Source: Hyaloscypha bicolor E
Lineage: Eukaryota > Ascomycota > Leotiomycetes > Helotiales > Hyaloscyphaceae
DNA length: 64,000 bases
Assembly (NCBI RefSeq): GCF_002865645.1
Contig: NW_020194620.1
Location: 1,557,353 to 1,621,352 of the forward strand
Direction: 5' to 3'
Positions 1 through 11,330 of this stretch are shown one piece after another; position 1 is the stretch's first letter, and each line of letters opens with the position of its first letter. Below the pieces are notes generated by a model. The model saw only the letters and a list, made by a program, of their open reading frames with translations. It was not told the origin of the DNA and searched no databases. Position numbers and translations under genes: made by a program.

Positions 1-2027
1 CAGTCCCCAGTCCCTATTGGATGAGTTGGTCATGTCTTCAAGGAAGTATCTCAAGCTATCCATGGTAGGCCGTCGTTGTGAAAAATCACCATTTTCGTTT
101 GCTGATCGTTGTGGGTATCTACAAACCCATACAAATTACTGTTGGGTATGGCTATAGACGCATCGGGAAGGTCCGGATTTAGTAACTTCCCGGGATCTTC
201 CCAACTACTCTGAGAAGAAAGGAAGGTGAGATCGGCAGTACCATTCACCGTGCTGCCTCTCGGTCGCTCCACTCGGCTCATGAGCTTAACAATTGGTCTT
301 CAGACATAACCGACTCGGTGTCAGTCACCACCGCAGTATATTGCGCAACATTCTCTATCACCGCCAAGTACGAACGGTCAGTAGTCCGGCTATTACCAGA
401 GCCACACAATTCCGCAAGTAGCACAGCAAGAGCATACCATTTGACCCAAGCGAATTATGCCCAAGGAGTGAAGTCTGTATTAGCTAGCTTGTTCAGTGAT
501 CGCTCCAAGATATCAGTAGTTCCTCTCATCACGTCGAAATTGCTGCGAGCTTCTCATTCCAGCTAGCCCATGGATCCGTTGGGTTGATATCAGTTCCGTA
601 TAGTTTCTTCAGACACATCATGGCCCGATGGCCCATTGACAAAAATGACTTATCTGTGCAGTTTTGTGAGGGTGGAGGCAGAGTACACGTTGGGTGCAAA
701 CCCGAATCGTTCACGGTCGAAGGCGGCGAGGACTTGAAGTCTTACAAAAGAGGAGTCGGAGCGATCCTCTGTCCAGAGCAAACCGAGCATCAAGCATTCC
801 AATGGAGAACCACAGCCGTCGGCGAATCTCCAAGTAGTAAGGCGAGTATCCTTCCGTTTCTTCAGTTCCAAGTTTGAGTGCGTTTGCTAGCCTTGCAGCT
901 ATTGAGAGCAGTGTCCAGCTTGATCCTCCAGTCGTAGAATAGCGAAGGCCCGTCTACTAATTGTCAGCTCTGGCTTAAAATGTTGCATTATACACAATAC
1001 TATGCTGTTATTGTATACCTGCAGCAGCAATATTGATAGGTCAACTACTAAGTATATAACAAACGCCTGGAGGAAGTCAGGTCTGGGTACTCTAGGAGCT
1101 TTGCCTTCGAGATCGCAAACACCGCCCCAATCCTAAGCTGCTGCATAAGTGAAATTCTCCTGCAATACAAAAGGTGTTCGCATTCGGCATCGGTCATGTG
1201 CACAATGCCATAAAATGTATTGCACATCCCAGAGCATGGATCCGAGTCCAGTGGCCCTCGGTCTTGGCTTCTAAGTTTTCCTTTCAATTGCGGCGAGAAC
1301 TGTAGGCTAGGGTAGAACTTTGAGAATACTATCTACGCGGTGCCGATATATAGACAGCAGCGTGTTGGTCATCTGCTTCGTGAGAGGTTGCGAGGTGTCA
1401 AACTCGGTGCCAGAAGTGCTGTAGCTGAAGAGGAGGGTTTCTGAGTTAGAGATATGGCTCCTTTCTAGACCCTGGTAATGCAGAGGAACTCTGGCTTGAG
1501 GGATCTTCATTTTCGAACTCTCCCAGGCTTTCGCGGATGCCACTGGCCTAGATAGAGAATGAGCGGTGCTGGAGATCTTGGAGGTAAAACGTAAGTAATC
1601 AGAACCGACTCCTGTGAAAGCGCTTCCCAGAAGTCGGAAGCAACATAATTCTGCAGGGCATTAGCACTTTTGGCCAGCTGACCCCCAGGTCCCAGGAGAT
1701 GGACATCCTCCTGGCCGGCATTATGTTCCTTGCTGGATTGTACTTGAACCTAGATTCCAGAATTAGCTACTCTTCTCACTCTTCGTACCAAGTCAGACGT
1801 ACCTTTAATTGCCTCACAGGATCTTCAAGACGAGCGACTCTAGTATCAATTTCGCATTCTCCGCGCTGAGCAGTCCTTCCCCGAGGTCGGCGAGCGCGCT
1901 GGACCGTGGCTCATTTAATGCGCGCAATTTTGCAGGCCGGGCATGGAACCTGCTTGTCGCACTTTGTCTTTCGTTGCTTGCATTGCTCGCAACTCAGACA
2001 GACTGCGAGAACAGGAGAAGAGCTCAT
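1..2027 (-). pseudogene. Decayed Zn2Cys6 fungal transcription factor, 3' end beyond window
   Basis: The product would be a nuclear DNA-binding regulator with an N-terminal Zn(II)2Cys6 cluster and a fungal-specific transcription factor domain. The ATG is at 2027. The cluster reads C-x2-C-x6-C-x5-C-x2-C-x6-stop: a TGA at 1911-1913 sits exactly where the sixth cysteine belongs. The same frame then stays open through a linker containing RRPRGRT and RLEDPVRQLK, typical after such clusters, to a GTACGT donor (intron about 1750-1802). Further on, frames must be changed near 1609 and again near 1262-1300, with a TAG at 1307-1309. Family-like stretches survive in pieces: DFWEALSQE, MTDAECEHLL, RRRLWFSIGMLD, DRGS and CLKKL. 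The scattered stops and shifts argue for a pseudogene. A sequencing error could explain one lesion but hardly all of them. No pathway can be assigned. Confidence 0.72.
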
Positions 2028-3186
2028 ATTTGAGACGCGGGAGTTTTTAATTGGACAAAAGTGTGTTGCTCTTATATGAAAATTGAAATAGGGGTGCATA
2101 ATGACGTCCGCAATATTTGTTTACTCTTGTGGAGTGTACGAAGAAGTAAAGGCAATTTATCCTCCATTGGCCGAGTATTTGCAGCAAAGTCAAGGGTTTG
2201 TTTTGATGCAGACTGCAGTTGAAACTAACACGAAAACTTGATGAGATTTGTTTCTAGATTTTCCGTGGGTCCTATGTCCCATTCACTCTCATTCGGGTTT
2301 GAAGAAACCTCAAAGAGTTCTATTACGCATCGCTTCAATGTCCCAGGAACTTTCTGTACATTGAAGATATCTTCTGTCTTACTCAAAGGGGATGATCAGC
2401 TCCTCTCCAACTAGACTTGAGATGAAAACAATACCATCAATCCACCCCCTCTCTAAACACCAATTCAATTCCGCGCCACCGAGATCCACTCACAAACAAC
2501 AACCCACTTCTCTTCCAATAAGCTAAGCATACAATTCCAGCGCACATGAGCAAGGGAACAGCGTACTCTTCCCTCCTGTGGCGAAGTAACGTGCTTTTCG
2601 TGTGATTATGGAGACGAAAAGGAGACAGGCGATGCTGGGAAGGCGCAGAGGCAGATATTTGCTTGGATTAAGGGAGAGTGTAGAGGTTATGTAGCGTTTA
2701 GAGGGGGCGTGGGTGCGGATGAGGGAGTAGTAGCTTCGAAGGCCGATTGTCGTGCGTTGGCGGGTGGTGAGGCGAGCTAGAAGGTTAGGTGTCCATGATT
2801 CGCTTGCTTGGCTAATGAGTCTGTTGGAAGTTGGGGATCGGATAGGTGTGTGGCGGGGATGGGAATAGTATGGCAAAAGGAGGTGTAGCAAGTATACGTA
2901 CCTAAGGGAGAACAATGAAGCAATAGCAAAGGTTTCTTCGTATACATCAAAGCTCAAGCTCGGCCTGGCCAACACTTGTTGGTACAGGCATCGCTATCCA
3001 AATCAAGGCATACTATCAATCTTCAAATTAAACTCTGCCCTTCCGCAGTCCGGAAACCCAACCCATTTCAAGTCCGAGAGCGGACAGAAAGCAGCAAACT
3101 CCCTTCGTACTTCTGTCCCAAGGAAGATCCAGAGTTCCAGCAAGAAAGCCTCATCCCAATTTCAGCCCCTTTCGCCAGCCCCTTCC
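2028..3186. other. Intergenic, no gene seen
   Basis: This is the upstream region of two divergent units. An open minus-strand frame at 2523-2975 has no ATG, no recognisable domain and an arginine/serine/leucine-rich shadow composition, so I do not call it. Confidence 0.5.
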
Positions 3187-3690
3187 ATGAACGACTTGGG
3201 CTCAGCCCTCTCTGGCAAGCTCGGAATGGCCTCAGCTTCTCAAGCGACAGGCAAGAGAAGCTATGCAGAAATGGTCAAATCGATGCCGTCTGTCCTTGCG
3301 ACAGGAGCCTTTGCTCAGCCGAAAGCTCACACCCCTGGAATGGTCCCGAGTGGCCATGCAACTGTTCCACCACAGCTTCTGGCTTCCACCCCCCAGCCCA
3401 TGGAAGGACAGAAGATCAAGAAGCAAAAAGCAAAGACAGAGGGTGCCCCAGCAGGAGCAGCACCGATGTTCAAGCGTCCTAGACACCTCCCTGAAAACCT
3501 CACTGAAGCTGCAGCACTCCAAAGAGAGAAGGTGAAGAAAAAGGAGATCAAGAAACTCCAAGCAGAGGTCGAGAAGTTGCAGCAGAAGGGCCAACGTGTC
3601 CAGGATGAGTTGGAAACCGTCCGCAAGCAACGGAGCGAGTTTCTCCACATGTCCCAGCAACTCGTGAAGGCTTGGTTCTCGTATGGCTAA
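3187..3690 (+). CDS. Small basic protein with C-terminal coiled coil, unknown function
   Basis: Intronless frame of 167 residues starting at ATG 3187. I do not recognise the family. The N-terminal 80 residues are low-complexity (Ala, Pro, Met, Gln). Residues about 80-100 hold basic patches (KIKKQKAK, FKRPRH) that could be nuclear localisation signals. From about residue 105 to 155 there is a strongly charged Lys/Glu/Gln/Leu stretch (EKVKKKEIKKLQAEVEKLQ) with heptad spacing, so a coiled coil is likely. The protein ends in VKAWFSYG. A competing frame at 2976-3482 overlaps it, but its composition is not protein-like. An upstream exon cannot be excluded. Nothing in the neighbourhood suggests a role. 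Confidence 0.6.
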   Translation: MNDLGSALSGKLGMASASQATGKRSYAEMVKSMPSVLATGAFAQPKAHTPGMVPSGHATVPPQLLASTPQPMEGQKIKKQKAKTEGAPAGAAPMFKRPRHLPENLTEAAALQREKVKKKEIKKLQAEVEKLQQKGQRVQDELETVRKQRSEFLHMSQQLVKAWFSYG

Positions 3691-4651
3691 ATGCTAGACC
3701 TCTTTATAACTCGTCGGAAAGTTGTGTTGTTGCATATCGACTTATTATTGGCTGAAGTTATTGGGGCCAATTGAGATGAGAGATACAATATTCATCTGAG
3801 CTCAAAGTGAATCTTGAGAGGCACAACTTGCAACTCATTTTATGCCAACTTTAGATGAAAAGTAGGAGCTATTTCCACTTGAAAAGACTATCTTATCTGA
3901 CTTTCTAATGTACTAAGATTTCTGGAACGTCGAAGCGTTGTGATTCACTTTGAGAGAAGAATAGCGCCTTGGATTCATCTCAAAAGGGCTTAGAAGAGGC
4001 TCGTAGAGTGACTTCTGAACTTGCCACTCGCACCTAAAAGCAAACATTTCCCCTACCATTACCAATGTCGTTATGAAGCTAGAGGTATCTAGTGTTGAAA
4101 TGAGCGACACAGGCGAGAGACGAGAAAACAGGCGGATGCTACTTGCTCCATCGGCCCAATAAAGAAAGTTGTCACACTCGTAGTCAAGTCGAAGGAAGCA
4201 CAAGGATGCATTATCACAGTAACTTCGCATTGTGCAATATATTACAATAAAGCATTATACGACATCTCGTCCCCTTGTCCTCTTTCTGGGGTTCGCTCAA
4301 CTAGGAATCACGTAATGACCTTATCCATTCTCTTTTTACCATATTTCCCATCCCTCTGGCATGCAGAACCCATGACCTGATCCAACCTCCGATGCATATA
4401 GAAGCACCACTCGTGAAGCCTAAACAAAACAAAAGCAGAAATCCCAACCCCTTTCCGTAATTAGACGCCCTGTAAACGCCGTCTATGATTTGTTTTGCCT
4501 GGACCCAGAACCAGATATCGTAAAGTACCGGTAGTATGCAAACTCTGTCGTATGTGATCATTCGTATTCTTTCGTTTGTTCATAATGTCAAGGTCGCCAG
4601 CCCCATCTTTTCGTAATTATATATATATGAGCCATGCATGTGCTCTTTATT
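3691..4651. other. Intergenic between convergent genes, no gene seen
   Basis: AT-rich convergent 3' flank with a short TA run at 4618-4628. Open minus frames at 3913-4230 and 4301-4561 have no family match or splice logic and are treated as chance or 3' UTR of the RING gene. Confidence 0.45.
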
Positions 4652-6351
4652 TTAAGTTGTCGAAGAGGAAGCAGGAGGCGTGACAGCCTGCTCCCTTGTG
4701 CGGACTCGGAAGGTGTCTCGTAACCTGCTCGTTAATCGCGCTCTTCGGCTAGTCTCTTCGACGTCCTCGGGTTGCTCTCCCTCACGTTGAGATTGCTCTC
4801 GTAGTTGACGGAGCGCGGCTATGCGCTCATCTGGTGGTGCATGACGGAGGCGATTCAGATCTAATAGTCTGGCCACACCTCGACGCTGAGGGTTTGATCC
4901 ACTAGCCTCATCTGTGTTGCCCGCTTCCTCACCCTCGACACCAAGTGGTGGGGGTAACTCGCTGCCTTCGCCCGTGGTAGAGGCAGCATTTTCTGTATTC
5001 GAAGTTGCAGAGGTAACTGGTCGAAGATCGTGGCGGCTGGGCTGGGTTAGTAGTTGATATCAACTCGGAGAGAATGACTTACCATAATGGACACGTCCCA
5101 GACACGTTCAATAGCCAGGGATCAATGCAAGCAGGATGGTACTTGTGATGACATGGCAACACTCGCACATCCTCACCAGTCTTGAAGTCCTCTGTACAGA
5201 TCGAACATCCCAGCTCGCCTTCTCTTGGTACAGCTTCGTTACCACTTGCTACCGACTCAGCTTGCGCAGCTCCCAAACCGGACTCGACACCCAAAGTTGT
5301 CGTCCTGGCTGCGACAGCGGGAGATTTCCCTTCCTCGTCTTCATTGGCTTCTGGCACCGTCGAGAGATGAGTAGCTGTAGTGTGTTGGGTATTGTTACTG
5401 CCAGACTCCAATTCGACATCTCGGCTTCCAGGTTTCACTGGCTCTGGGTCTCCAAATTTCACAATTGGCAATGTCTCCAACATAGCTCTTGCTAGTCCCT
5501 TTGCTCGACTCTGTCTCGGTCTCCCTGCATATCCGTTTCGTGGCCCATATCTCTCTGGATGTCGATGGGCACGGATGGCACCAGTGGCAATGATGATTAG
5601 GAATAGCAAGGTGATGATGCCTGTGATACTGTATAGAATACTCATCGCAACGGCAGTTGTTGGTGCTGGGCTATTGGCGTCCGGTGAGCCTGAAGGCGAA
5701 CTCTGCTGGTTAGTTGTGGCATTGGCAAATATCTGAGCTTGGATTGATGGCGAGTCTGATGATTGCGGGTAGAGCTGGATCATTGCCATCAGAGCATTTG
5801 ATGCCTCCAGAGATACCATCGTATACATCGTTGCGAATTTGTAGTCACCCGTAAGGTTACACTCCTTAGCTGTTTGGCTGTAGAGCAGAATGGCCATAGG
5901 TTTGGCATCTCCGGCCGTTCCAACCACTGTTGAAGAGTCGATATTCGAGCCATTTGGATCGCAACTGATGAAGGCGATATCGCTGTGGGAAACATTGTCG
6001 GCATTTTTATAATCGACTGGCCTCAGCATCCCCGCAAGGTTGATTGCCTGCGGAAAGTTCTGTCAGCAGTGTGCCATAAGGAATGCCAGCATTTCTGTAT
6101 TTACTTACAGCAACGGCAGTTGGACTGCCACCCTTCCCAGCTGCAGCCGTGAGGGGAGCAATGTTGTAGTTCGTTTGCGAAAATAACGGACCTCCAACCA
6201 GGTGCAAAACGGTCTCTGATGCGCTCTCTGAGGCCGGCAAAGTTGCGTTCGAGGGTGACACGGATTGAGCGGAAGCGAGTGAGAATCCAACAAGGGCGAT
6301 AGTGAGGAAGCTTGCCATGGTTCTCGTTCTCGCAACGGTCGACGCTGCCAT
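4652..6351 (-). CDS. Transmembrane RING-H2 E3 ubiquitin ligase (PA-TM-RING layout)
   Basis: Probable membrane-anchored ubiquitin ligase of the secretory or endolysosomal system. Exons are complement(4652-5036, 5083-6047, 6109-6351), giving 530 aa. A signal peptide (residues about 1-28, hydrophobic core FLTIALVGFSLAS) precedes a luminal region with Asn-x-Ser/Thr sites that resembles a divergent protease-associated domain. One membrane segment lies at about 215-237, followed by a basic and disordered cytosolic linker. The RING-H2 at about 362-405 is complete only after splicing: CSIC..CHHKYHPAC..CPLCRHD, with the last CxxC cysteine codon split by the 46-bp intron at 5037-5082. All eight C3H2C3 ligands are present. 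The C-terminal tail is Arg/Glu-rich. The layout matches fungal PA-TM-RING proteins related to RNF13. The substrate is unknown. Confidence 0.88.
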
Positions 6352-7554
6352 TATTTACCAGAAAGGGAAGAAAGGTGAAGGGGATTCGTTGGTTGCCCTT
6401 GCTCACATATCCAGATGCTCTGGGAAGCAAGATGTTGAAGTTCTACAGAGGCCAGGCCGGTTGAGGTTGGTGAAGCAAGTGAAACCCGACTTCCACGAGT
6501 TCCGTTTTGGAGGGTGCTTAGTAACGGATAAGGTTAGTACGTCTCATGCGATAAAGATCGATATGCTGCCGATGAGCAGGGTCTGGGCGGAGCGAGGGTG
6601 ATGGGATTTGCTGGGTCAGGGCAAGCCAGAACGGGGCACGATGGGCAGCGCTGGAAGTGATGTTTGATCTGGTCTGGCCTGGTCGGGTCGGTCTGGTCTC
6701 GACGGGGATGGCTTGGTTTTAAAAGCACACGACCGAAGATCGAGAAGCTGGAAGGACAGTCAGCAGCAGCACAGCGCCGAGGCGCAGGTGAATGTTGTGG
6801 GGTGGACACTCACGCTTCCTCCCGCCCACTTTTCACAGGAAGGCCCCCCAAGGCCAGCACCAAGACCACGACCTCTGCTGCTCCACAGTCGGTCTCTTTG
6901 GCGTTGCTGGGCGCGGGGAACAGTTGGTGGTCAGGATCGCCACCAGGGCCGCAGCCCGGGTTCTTGGACCTCCGTCGCCCTTTGCAAATGCACCACCAGC
7001 TTACGCACCACGGCTGCCGTCTCAGCAGCCACGCGCCTGGTCGAGGAGGTCGCGAAAGGACGTGAAGATGGGCCACTATGAACCAGCAACCACTGAGAGG
7101 GGCCGAGGTGTGCGACAGCGGGTTGTCAGACGCGAGCTGGATGCCACGAGTGGACTGGATTCTTGGGAATTGCGGATTGTTTGGAATCTTTTGGTCTGCA
7201 CTGCCTCTCTCCTCTCTCCGCCAACCCAATAACGCAAATGGTCAGTATTTGCAATCATCACAGAACTGTCATCGGCCCACAGTCACCAGCGCCATCAGGC
7301 ATTACCATCATCTGTCTCTCGTCTCCCTTTCCAAGCGAGCATCGTAGAGTCGCATTCGCGGTCTCCCAAGGCGTCATGGCTTTAGGGTTTGGAATCAGAT
7401 CTCCGGCACTTCGAGGGCAAATGCCTCAAAGCAGGTCACGTGCGCATAAAAAAAAGCTAATGCACCGAAGCCTTCTGGTACATTTGCTCTTTCGCAAATC
7501 TTTCCGGCACCTGCATCGTCCAACCTTCCGCATACAGCACTGCTCAGCCCTTGG

Positions 7555-7574
7555 TGCATGCACATGCGCATGCA
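7555..7574. repeat. Alternating purine/pyrimidine tract, near-palindromic
   Basis: TGCATGCACATGCGCATGCA is strictly alternating pyrimidine-purine over 20 bases and nearly self-complementary. It lies in a gene-free region. Such tracts can form left-handed or cruciform DNA, but no function is shown here. Confidence 0.6.
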
Positions 7575-8622
7575 ATAGCAATAAGCAGATTCCCAATTCA
7601 TCCTCCAGATGCGTTTTGCACGCAATTCATCAATTCATTTATTCACACGATTCGTCTGTATCCTGGAGAAGCTGGGAAGTCTGCAAGCCTCCGGACTCTT
7701 CGGACCTCCCTCGTTCTCGGCTGCTTCGGATGAGAGAGGAGAAGGTCTCGAGCAGAAGTCATCCACGAGACATATGTGGTCGCTTCACAGCCTTGCTCCT
7801 CGCGTCCCCCCACACCTGCCAGCCATTAGTTTGGCATCCGTGAGAGCCGGCCTCCGTGCTGGCCGACACCATCCTGCCATCCGAAGCATGACGACTGGAG
7901 CAGAGCGTTTGCTCTTCAGACGAAGTCATTCCGGAGCTTGGTCCACAGGAAGCAGAAGCGCTGTCGAGTCAAAAGTCAGACTCGGACGACCAGATGAACT
8001 GTACCCTTCCCATGGCCCGATTGCTTCTTCCCAATCATTATTATCTTTTTAAGGTTTTGGCAGGGGTTGTTCTATTGTCGCACGTGACAAGTTGCTCAGG
8101 ATGGTTTGCCTCGGGTTCTCAGTCCTGGCGGCCCGTTCAGTTGCTCAACGGCAATAAATTTGGGCAGAGCTCACAGGCTAAAGGTAGAGTAATGTATTCA
8201 TAACGTTATTTGAGTTGTGAAACCATTAAGCTGATTTCTCAAACCAAAGCACAGGCTGACTTGATGTTTGAGGTGGTCACCCCCGCATATTCGCGTAAGT
8301 TTGATGACCCAATAAATGCTCCTCATTTGGCGACAGAGCCAGGGCGGCCAATTATCAGATCTTGCTGGTTGGTTGATACACAATCATTTGAGTTCCATGG
8401 AATAAAACCATTTGCTGATAGGATAATGCGTAAGATAGAGTAAAGTTTATGGAGTTTCAGATATCTACCGACCCGAAGCCGAAGGAAAAGGAAGCTGGCC
8501 CAGCAATGGCTTGGGCTTACATAGGAGGGAGGTCTCTCTACGACCTCCCCCCAAGCCCATCTACAAAAATAATCAGGATCTTCTTCTAGTGAAACTATCC
8601 TCTGTCAATTTTTACAAAAGTC

Positions 8623-8634
8623 GTACGGCCGTAC
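8623..8634. repeat. 12-bp perfect palindrome just upstream of a start codon
   Basis: GTACGGCCGTAC ends five bases before the ATG at 8640. It contains CGGCCG, an arrangement of the CGG half-sites that many Zn2Cys6 regulators bind. Any regulatory role is inferred. Confidence 0.4.
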
Positions 8635-8639
8635 ACTTC

Positions 8640-9307
8640 ATGATGCCTCAGAAAATCGTTTCCACAGGCTCACGGGCGCCTCAAGGCCCTCAACCCAGAC
8701 CTACCGCGCTATTCAGAGTTCAATTTGTCCTGCGAATCATTGGAATAATCGCAAGTCTCGCTGGAATCGCAATCGCTGGTTTTGTCGTCATCAAGATCCA
8801 TAAGACATGGGGATTTGTCTTCGCCTCAGTAAGTAAACAAGGAAATTGTGGATCCCCTCAAGCGAACTCCCCTTTTTCGCTGCCCCAAATATCGCGACAT
8901 CGTCAGTCACCGAGCGAGCAAGATAGACTCTAATCTTTTACAGACGCTGTTGCCATTCTTCCTTGATACCGCCGAAGTCGCTGCACTCATCAGCCGTCAC
9001 ACTCTCAAATTCTCGATCCACCGCGTCAACCCTTTCGTGCTCATCGGGCTCGATGCAATCGCAATAGGCCTGCTCGTCTGGAGCTTCTTCATGCTCATTT
9101 TCGATAAATGGGGCAAGACTCAAATTGTAAGCACTATAGACTACACGGCAGATCCATTCAATGGCATTGAAATTTGGCTAGCCGTGACCTTAGCGTGAGT
9201 AATCTCCTTCTGTTTCTAGAACCAGATGCTAAGAGATATAGTCTTTCGCATGCAATCCTTTTCGTATTCGACTTGGTAGATTGCTGTTCCTGGAGATCAG
9301 CACCTAG
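8640..9307 (+). CDS. Small fungal multi-pass membrane protein, unknown function
   Basis: Three exons (8640-8828, 8944-9194, 9280-9307) give 155 aa with consistent phases. Hydrophobic segments lie at about 27-50 (RIIGIIASLAGIAIAGFVVI), about 95-120 (FVLIGLDAIAIGLLVWSFFM) and the extreme C-terminus (IWLAVTLALLFLEIST). The last eight codons come from a 28-base terminal exon whose use puts a leucine-rich helix just before the stop. Two adjacent ATG codons (8640, 8643) could start it. The layout recalls small MARVEL-like or SUR7-like fungal proteins, but no diagnostic motif is seen and I do not assign a family. It is transcribed away from the RING ligase gene. Confidence 0.7.
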
Positions 9308-11330
9308 CAGCAAGCGGTCTGCAGAAGAAATCTCTCTTCCGAGAAGAGGCCGTTCGAATCGCAGCTATCGTGACGGCCGTGTCGGTGACGTAGAATGGGG
9401 TTGAGACGCTCCAATACCGTTCAAAGTGCTCTGTATTTTCTTTACCCTCCGCAGCGCGCTCAATTCGCATGTGACTGGCAGGTCACCATATAATGACAGA
9501 GAGAACGGCACCGCCACGGCCTTCGGCTTTTGGCAAGGCTAGTCACGGCGACCTCTATTCGTCTCGATGTACAACCTTTCTTCAATTCGACACCCCTGTA
9601 TTTGTATAGACCGCTACGGCGACCTTTACGACCTCCACAGTATCTACGATCTTTCATATCCTCTCCGGCCGCCCTGGGATTCAACACATCCGGTACCTTA
9701 GGACTAGCCCGTTTCTAACAAATTGTCAGGGTCTACAGTGGCAATGGTGTATTAGAAACTGAGCAACCTTCGAAACTCCACCGGCAGGAATCCAGCTGGC
9801 GGCATGCGACTTTGGGTCCCATCTTCGATTTCTCTGCAGTCGCAGTCGGCGATTTGAAAGGATCCCTCAATCCACCACCGGTCTTCCGCCGCGCCAAGTC
9901 CGCGACGCCAGACTCGCATTTTCCTCGGTACGGAGAAGGCATTCTTCACTCCCGGCGCAGACCAAGCACGATCGGCGTTGCGATCAGTATCCAAACAACG
10001 CTTCCCCCCGCCGTGGGCTTTTTTTTTACCCCGATATCGAAATTGGCAGGGGATCAGGGCCATGATCAAGGCTTTCTGCTTCGTCAATGTCTGCTTGCAA
10101 GAGTATCACAAGCCCTCCACGGATTGCTGAAGCTCTTCTCGATGTTCGATTCTGTGTAGGCATTTCGAACTTGCATGTTTGGTTCTGTGAAAATCGTCGG
10201 GATGTTGGTTGGCTCCGCATGAGCTTTGTGCCGACGCCGGAACCCCGAATCGGATTTATGGGCAGTGGAGCGAGGTTCTCCCCTTGGGACAAGGTAGGTG
10301 GCAGGTGGACTTTATAGGCGGGAGAGAGAGAGGAGGGCAAGGAAGTTCGAAGCGCTATGGTGGCGCTGCACGATGAAATGATGTATGACTATATGCTGGG
10401 AGAAGCTTCTGAAGCGGTACCCAGGAGATGTCTTAATGGTAAAGAATAATGTTTCTCTCTTCAATCGAATTCTCCAATGTCCCAGATCCATTTGCACAAA
10501 ATCTGGATTTCTGGGCTATAAACCCCTTCAGCACAGCCAGCTCTCAAGCCCTCTCTCATTGTTCCAAACATTACCCCAGTCTCCCCAAACATCTCAACGG
10601 AAACCATTCACGTACGAACCAAAAAAGCGCTCTCCTCCGCATCCAAATGTGACTGCACTTCCATCCCCACCAAACTCACCCAAAATACCTCACACATCGC
10701 CCCTCACCTACTCACAAATACCTCAAACAGCATACATCCGCATGTATCTGCACAACCACCTCACTTCACTTTGCATAAAAAAGCTTTCGGCCTACCCCAG
10801 CCGTGCATACGTCACTTAACGTCTTGAGTATTCTTGTCCCCCTTGAGAAAGGGGGTTTATTTTCGTGTCAACGCGCTGGCTTCGCCTAATGTGCCCCTGA
10901 TTTGCTCGCTTGGGTAAAGGGAGTACCTCCACCCCAAGTAAGTACGGAGATGAGGGCGGTATTTTACTAATCTGAGATGCATCTCAGATTCGAAGTGCGT
11001 GCAGATGTATGCAGACACAGATGCAGACGCAAAGCAGAAAGAGATCGATCGAAACTTGGATCCCAGGGATGGGATAATTTTCTTTTTGTTGAGGCTCCGA
11101 GTTTTAGCGGGATACAAGGAGAATATCCGGTATGCCAGTTGAACGATTGAAGAGCGCGAAACGAAACACACAGGTTGGGACTGCATTCCCTTCTTTGTAG
11201 ATTATCTGGCCTCTGAAGGTCTCACCCGCCATCTCCTCTTCCTACTTTGGCCTTCAGATTTTTCCTTTCCTAAGATAGACATCCTGCTCTGCAATTGGTG
11301 AGGAGGGGTGGCCGACGCGAGATAGGAGGC
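9308..11330. other. Intergenic between convergent genes, no gene seen
   Basis: About 2 kb with no convincing coding frame. Open stretches at 9752-10087 (minus) and 10385-10819 (plus) overlap other frames and look random. It contains an oligo-T run near 10019-10026 and a 22-bp perfect palindrome at 10969-10990. Confidence 0.5.
10969..10990. repeat. 22-bp perfect palindrome
   Basis: The left arm AATCTGAGATG is followed directly, with no loop, by its exact reverse complement CATCTCAGATT. It lies in a gene-free stretch upstream of the 3' end of the DUF726 gene. Possible meanings are a dimer-binding site or a footprint of a small mobile element. Confidence 0.8.

Larger units (their letters stand above)
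6352..8639. other. Long divergent promoter region, no gene seen
   Basis: About 2.3 kb between the divergent RING and membrane-protein genes. Frames up to 226 codons are open on the plus strand (7163-7843), but they are rich in Ser/His/Arg/Cys, overlap each other in several frames and match nothing, so I read them as GC-driven chance. Degenerate GGTCT/GGTCG repeats lie near 6667-6705, an alternating purine/pyrimidine tract at 7555-7574, and a 12-bp palindrome at 8623-8634. Confidence 0.5.

Noticed and set aside
2523..2975. 150-codon minus-strand open frame
   Set aside because: Begins without ATG, shows no domain or splice continuation, and lies in the promoter area of the 3187 gene.
7163..7843. 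226-codon plus-strand open frame
   Set aside because: Overlaps several equally open frames, has no domain, and its Ser/His/Arg/Cys-rich composition is that of stop-poor non-coding DNA.
9340..9375. GTTCGAATC resembling a tRNA B box
   Set aside because: No A box at the right distance and no cloverleaf stems can be drawn.
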